Positions 24,319-26,275 of a stretch of 26,275 nucleotides of DNA are shown here, piece after piece. The DNA is from Stentor coeruleus (taxonomy: Eukaryota > Ciliophora > Heterotrichea > Heterotrichida > Stentoridae), in assembly GCA_001970955.1 (NCBI GenBank), contig MPUH01001011.1:1-26275 (forward strand), in the 5' to 3' direction. The position numbers and the translations under genes were made by a program. The notes under the pieces are model-generated. The model searched no databases. It was not told the origin of the DNA and was given only the letters and a program-made list of their open reading frames with translations. How positions within the stretch are numbered: the stretch's first letter is position 1; each line of letters begins with the position of its first letter.

Positions 24319-26193
24319 TTAATATCTTCTTCTTCTTGAGTACTCAATCCTTTTATTCATAAACACAAAAGCTGTAGATTTTCCAATCCAATCCTGATTA
24401 ATAGCCACAATATATTTATTACTCTTCGTAAACGCAATACTCGTACATCTTTTCAATGAACATTTAATAAAAGCTTTATCAACAGGTTTACCAATCCCTA
24501 AAGTTCTAATATTCCCCATACCAGTAAGTATACCAATTCTTGTTTCATCATCAGATAAAAACATTCTATAAATATACTCTTGAACAACAATAAGTACAGC
24601 TAATTGTATCATATTATTTAAATTCCACATCCTAACAGTATTATCTTCCGATGCTGAAATAAGATACTTTTTTTCTTTAATCAACGCTAAAGATATAATA
24701 CTTGAATCATGACCTTTAAGTACCGCATCTTCAGTTTTATTTAATAAATCCCATATTCTTATAGTTTTATCATTAGAACCTGTGATAATTTTTTCATAAT
24801 TATCCATAAAAATTGCATATGTCACAACACCAAGATGTCCTGAAAATGACCCAAGAAATGCAGAGTCATCTGAAAGTTTCCATTTTTTAATCCCAAAACA
24901 TCCAGCTTCAATAAACTCATCTCCAATTTTTACGTATTTATATAAACCGAAATTTATGTTCGTGTAAATTTTGTTTATTTTTCTTGATTCAGGAAGGTAC
25001 CATGTTTCAACAAATTTTTTTAATTTGCTATACACAATTAAATGACCTGATGATGTTATATGAACAAACCTTCTATTTTTAGTTAAAAACTCAAGGTCGG
25101 TAACTTCTTCATTGGTTTGGGTATTCCAAATCTGAATAAAATTTTCTATAGATTTGAGTAATAAAAACTGACTATTTGGGCATAGAAAAAGTTCATCAGG
25201 TTCTTTAGCATTATTAGTCACTACAGTATAATCGCATAAAGATGGGAAATACCATTTTAGAATCTGCTGGTCTTCTGATACTGAGTATAAAAAAATCCCG
25301 ATTTTGCATATTTTAACACTTTGAACTGAACTATAATGTCCCATAACCACTTTGATTTGTCTTCTTTCATAGATACTCCATATACGAATAGTACAATCTG
25401 AAGACCCAGATACTAATGTACAACCTTCTGAATTTATATCTAAACAAGTAACTGCACCTTCATGTCCATATAAAACAGCAGGTGCAAAATAAAGGTCAAC
25501 AAACCATAAAAATATTGATGTATCTTTAGACCCTGTAGCCACAATATTATTCATTGGACTTATACATATACAAATCACTTTTTCACTATGTCCTAAAAGA
25601 TGTTTAATTTGCCTTTTTTCTTGTATATTCCACACTTGGACTAGATTATCATAAGAACTTGTTACAAAGAATTCTTTATTTGAACTTAAAGATATTATTG
25701 ATAATGAAGTTGGGGATTCAACGTAAAGATCATATTCTTCGATAAGATATTCTGGAATTATTTTTATGTTGATAAATCCTAATGTGCTATTGAAATCATA
25801 GGTGTTTTTACATGTTTCAGAGAATGATTTAGATGATAATGCTGAGAAATTCATTAAAGATTTTATATAGTGTGATGTACTTTCTAGTTTTGAAAGAGCA
25901 GTTTTGGTGTTGTTTTTAATTTCTTTTACGAAAGTGTTTGATTTAAATAGTATATCGGATTTGTAGTTTTTTATAAGGTTTAGGTGGTGGTTAAGGGTGT
26001 TAAAGTTGTGGTTGCTTTTATAGAAGGATGTAGGGAGGTTAAGCTTTGATTTTATAAGGGTATGAGAAATACTGTTTTTGAGAGCACAATAGGAACAGGA
26101 TATTGTAATGGAGTCATTAAAATGCATGGGTATAATCACTCCACAGCTTGGGCATGAGTTTAGACTACCCATGAGCTCTTTTGAATTAGCCAT
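24319..26193 (-). CDS. Zinc-ribbon plus WD40-repeat protein
   Basis: A 624-aa protein from the ATG at 26193. The N-terminus has a zinc-ribbon-like pair, C14PSC17 and C33SYC36. A helical linker follows to about 150. From about 160 to 580 there are roughly ten WD40 repeats, for example SSYDNLVQVWNI, GSKDTSIFLWFV, GSSDCTIRIWSI, GSNDKTIRIWDL and SASEDNTVRMWNL, often preceded by GH pairs (LLGHSEKV, VLKGHDSSI). These would form one or two beta-propellers acting as a protein scaffold. The middle repeats (about 320-420) are degenerate. The short tail is basic (RRRRY). No specific orthologue is recognised; CxxC plus WD40 combinations occur in ubiquitin and trafficking scaffolds, but that is not evidence here. 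Confidence 0.8.
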   Translation of the reverse strand: MANSKELMGSLNSCPSCGVIIPMHFNDSITISCSYCALKNSISHTLIKSKLNLPTSFYKSNHNFNTLNHHLNLIKNYKSDILFKSNTFVKEIKNNTKTALSKLESTSHYIKSLMNFSALSSKSFSETCKNTYDFNSTLGFINIKIIPEYLIEEYDLYVESPTSLSIISLSSNKEFFVTSSYDNLVQVWNIQEKRQIKHLLGHSEKVICICISPMNNIVATGSKDTSIFLWFVDLYFAPAVLYGHEGAVTCLDINSEGCTLVSGSSDCTIRIWSIYERRQIKVVMGHYSSVQSVKICKIGIFLYSVSEDQQILKWYFPSLCDYTVVTNNAKEPDELFLCPNSQFLLLKSIENFIQIWNTQTNEEVTDLEFLTKNRRFVHITSSGHLIVYSKLKKFVETWYLPESRKINKIYTNINFGLYKYVKIGDEFIEAGCFGIKKWKLSDDSAFLGSFSGHLGVVTYAIFMDNYEKIITGSNDKTIRIWDLLNKTEDAVLKGHDSSIISLALIKEKKYLISASEDNTVRMWNLNNMIQLAVLIVVQEYIYRMFLSDDETRIGILTGMGNIRTLGIGKPVDKAFIKCSLKRCTSIAFTKSNKYIVAINQDWIGKSTAFVFMNKRIEYSRRRRY

Positions 26194-26239
26194 GTTTTTT
26201 ATTATAAAAACTAATGGCCGAGATTAATGGGGGCTTTGG

Positions 26240-26275
26240 ATGCATGTATTATTTCTAGATATAATACATATGCAT
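26240..26275. repeat. Inverted repeat at the window end
   Basis: The left arm ATGCATGTATTAT (26240-26252) and right arm ATAATACATATGCAT (26261-26275) are reverse complements except for a 2-base AT insertion in the right arm, with an 8-base loop. It sits exactly at the end of the supplied sequence, upstream of the WD40 gene. Confidence 0.7.

Noticed and set aside
1-26275. tRNA or rRNA genes
   Set aside because: No B-box-like GTTCGA string was found outside coding regions and no conserved rRNA stretch was seen.

Overview
The window reads as macronuclear DNA of a heterotrich ciliate, most likely Stentor or a close relative (inference). It is very AT-rich. Genes are packed on both strands, often with only tens of bases between them. 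Every Trp codon checked is TGG and all three stop codons close open frames, so the code appears standard. The best clue is a 15-base GT...AG intron (GTATGATTTATGTAG, 16399-16413) in a casein kinase 1 gene, a size typical of heterotrichs. The protein families are eukaryotic throughout: 20S proteasome alpha2, CK1, COMMD9, VPS9, SHIPPO repeats, SOSS-B, DGAT1. No operon, rRNA, tRNA, CRISPR or intact mobile element was found.

Layout. 1-3.8 kb: the tail of a truncated gene, an unknown basic protein, a VPS9-domain Rab5 GEF followed 22 bp later by COMMD9, and a small membrane protein on the minus strand. 3.9-8 kb: an EF-hand-like protein with degenerate loops, two unrecognised Lys-rich/coiled-coil proteins, and an ankyrin protein with a myristoylation/palmitoylation-type N-terminus. 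8.4-16.5 kb: two paralogous FCP1/SCP-type phosphatases flank a DEAD-box-fold protein with lost catalytic motifs, a SOSS-B-like ssDNA-binding protein, a SHIPPO-repeat microtubule protein and a MAP2K-like pseudokinase; CK1 diverges from the second phosphatase with only 8 bp between start codons. 17-20.6 kb: PSMA2, a type II membrane protein with WD-like repeats, and a FYVE-like zinc-finger coiled-coil protein. 20.6-23.8 kb: three tightly spaced plus-strand genes (coiled coil, DGAT1-like MBOAT, coiled coil). 24.3-26.2 kb: a zinc-ribbon WD40 protein.

Themes are endosomal trafficking (VPS9, COMMD9, FYVE-like), phospho-signalling (CK1, two phosphatases, pseudokinase) and cytoskeleton (SHIPPO, coiled coils). 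I infer no joint pathway from position alone.

Between genes there is strong strand asymmetry: on the sense strand, 5' flanks are almost free of G and 3' flanks almost free of C, with sharp flips. An exact 27-bp sequence occurs twice (9782-9808 and 23908-23934), and the second copy lies beside a coding-like fragment. The top candidates for something new are the catalytically dead helicase-like protein, the pseudokinase, the 27-bp element and the skew architecture.
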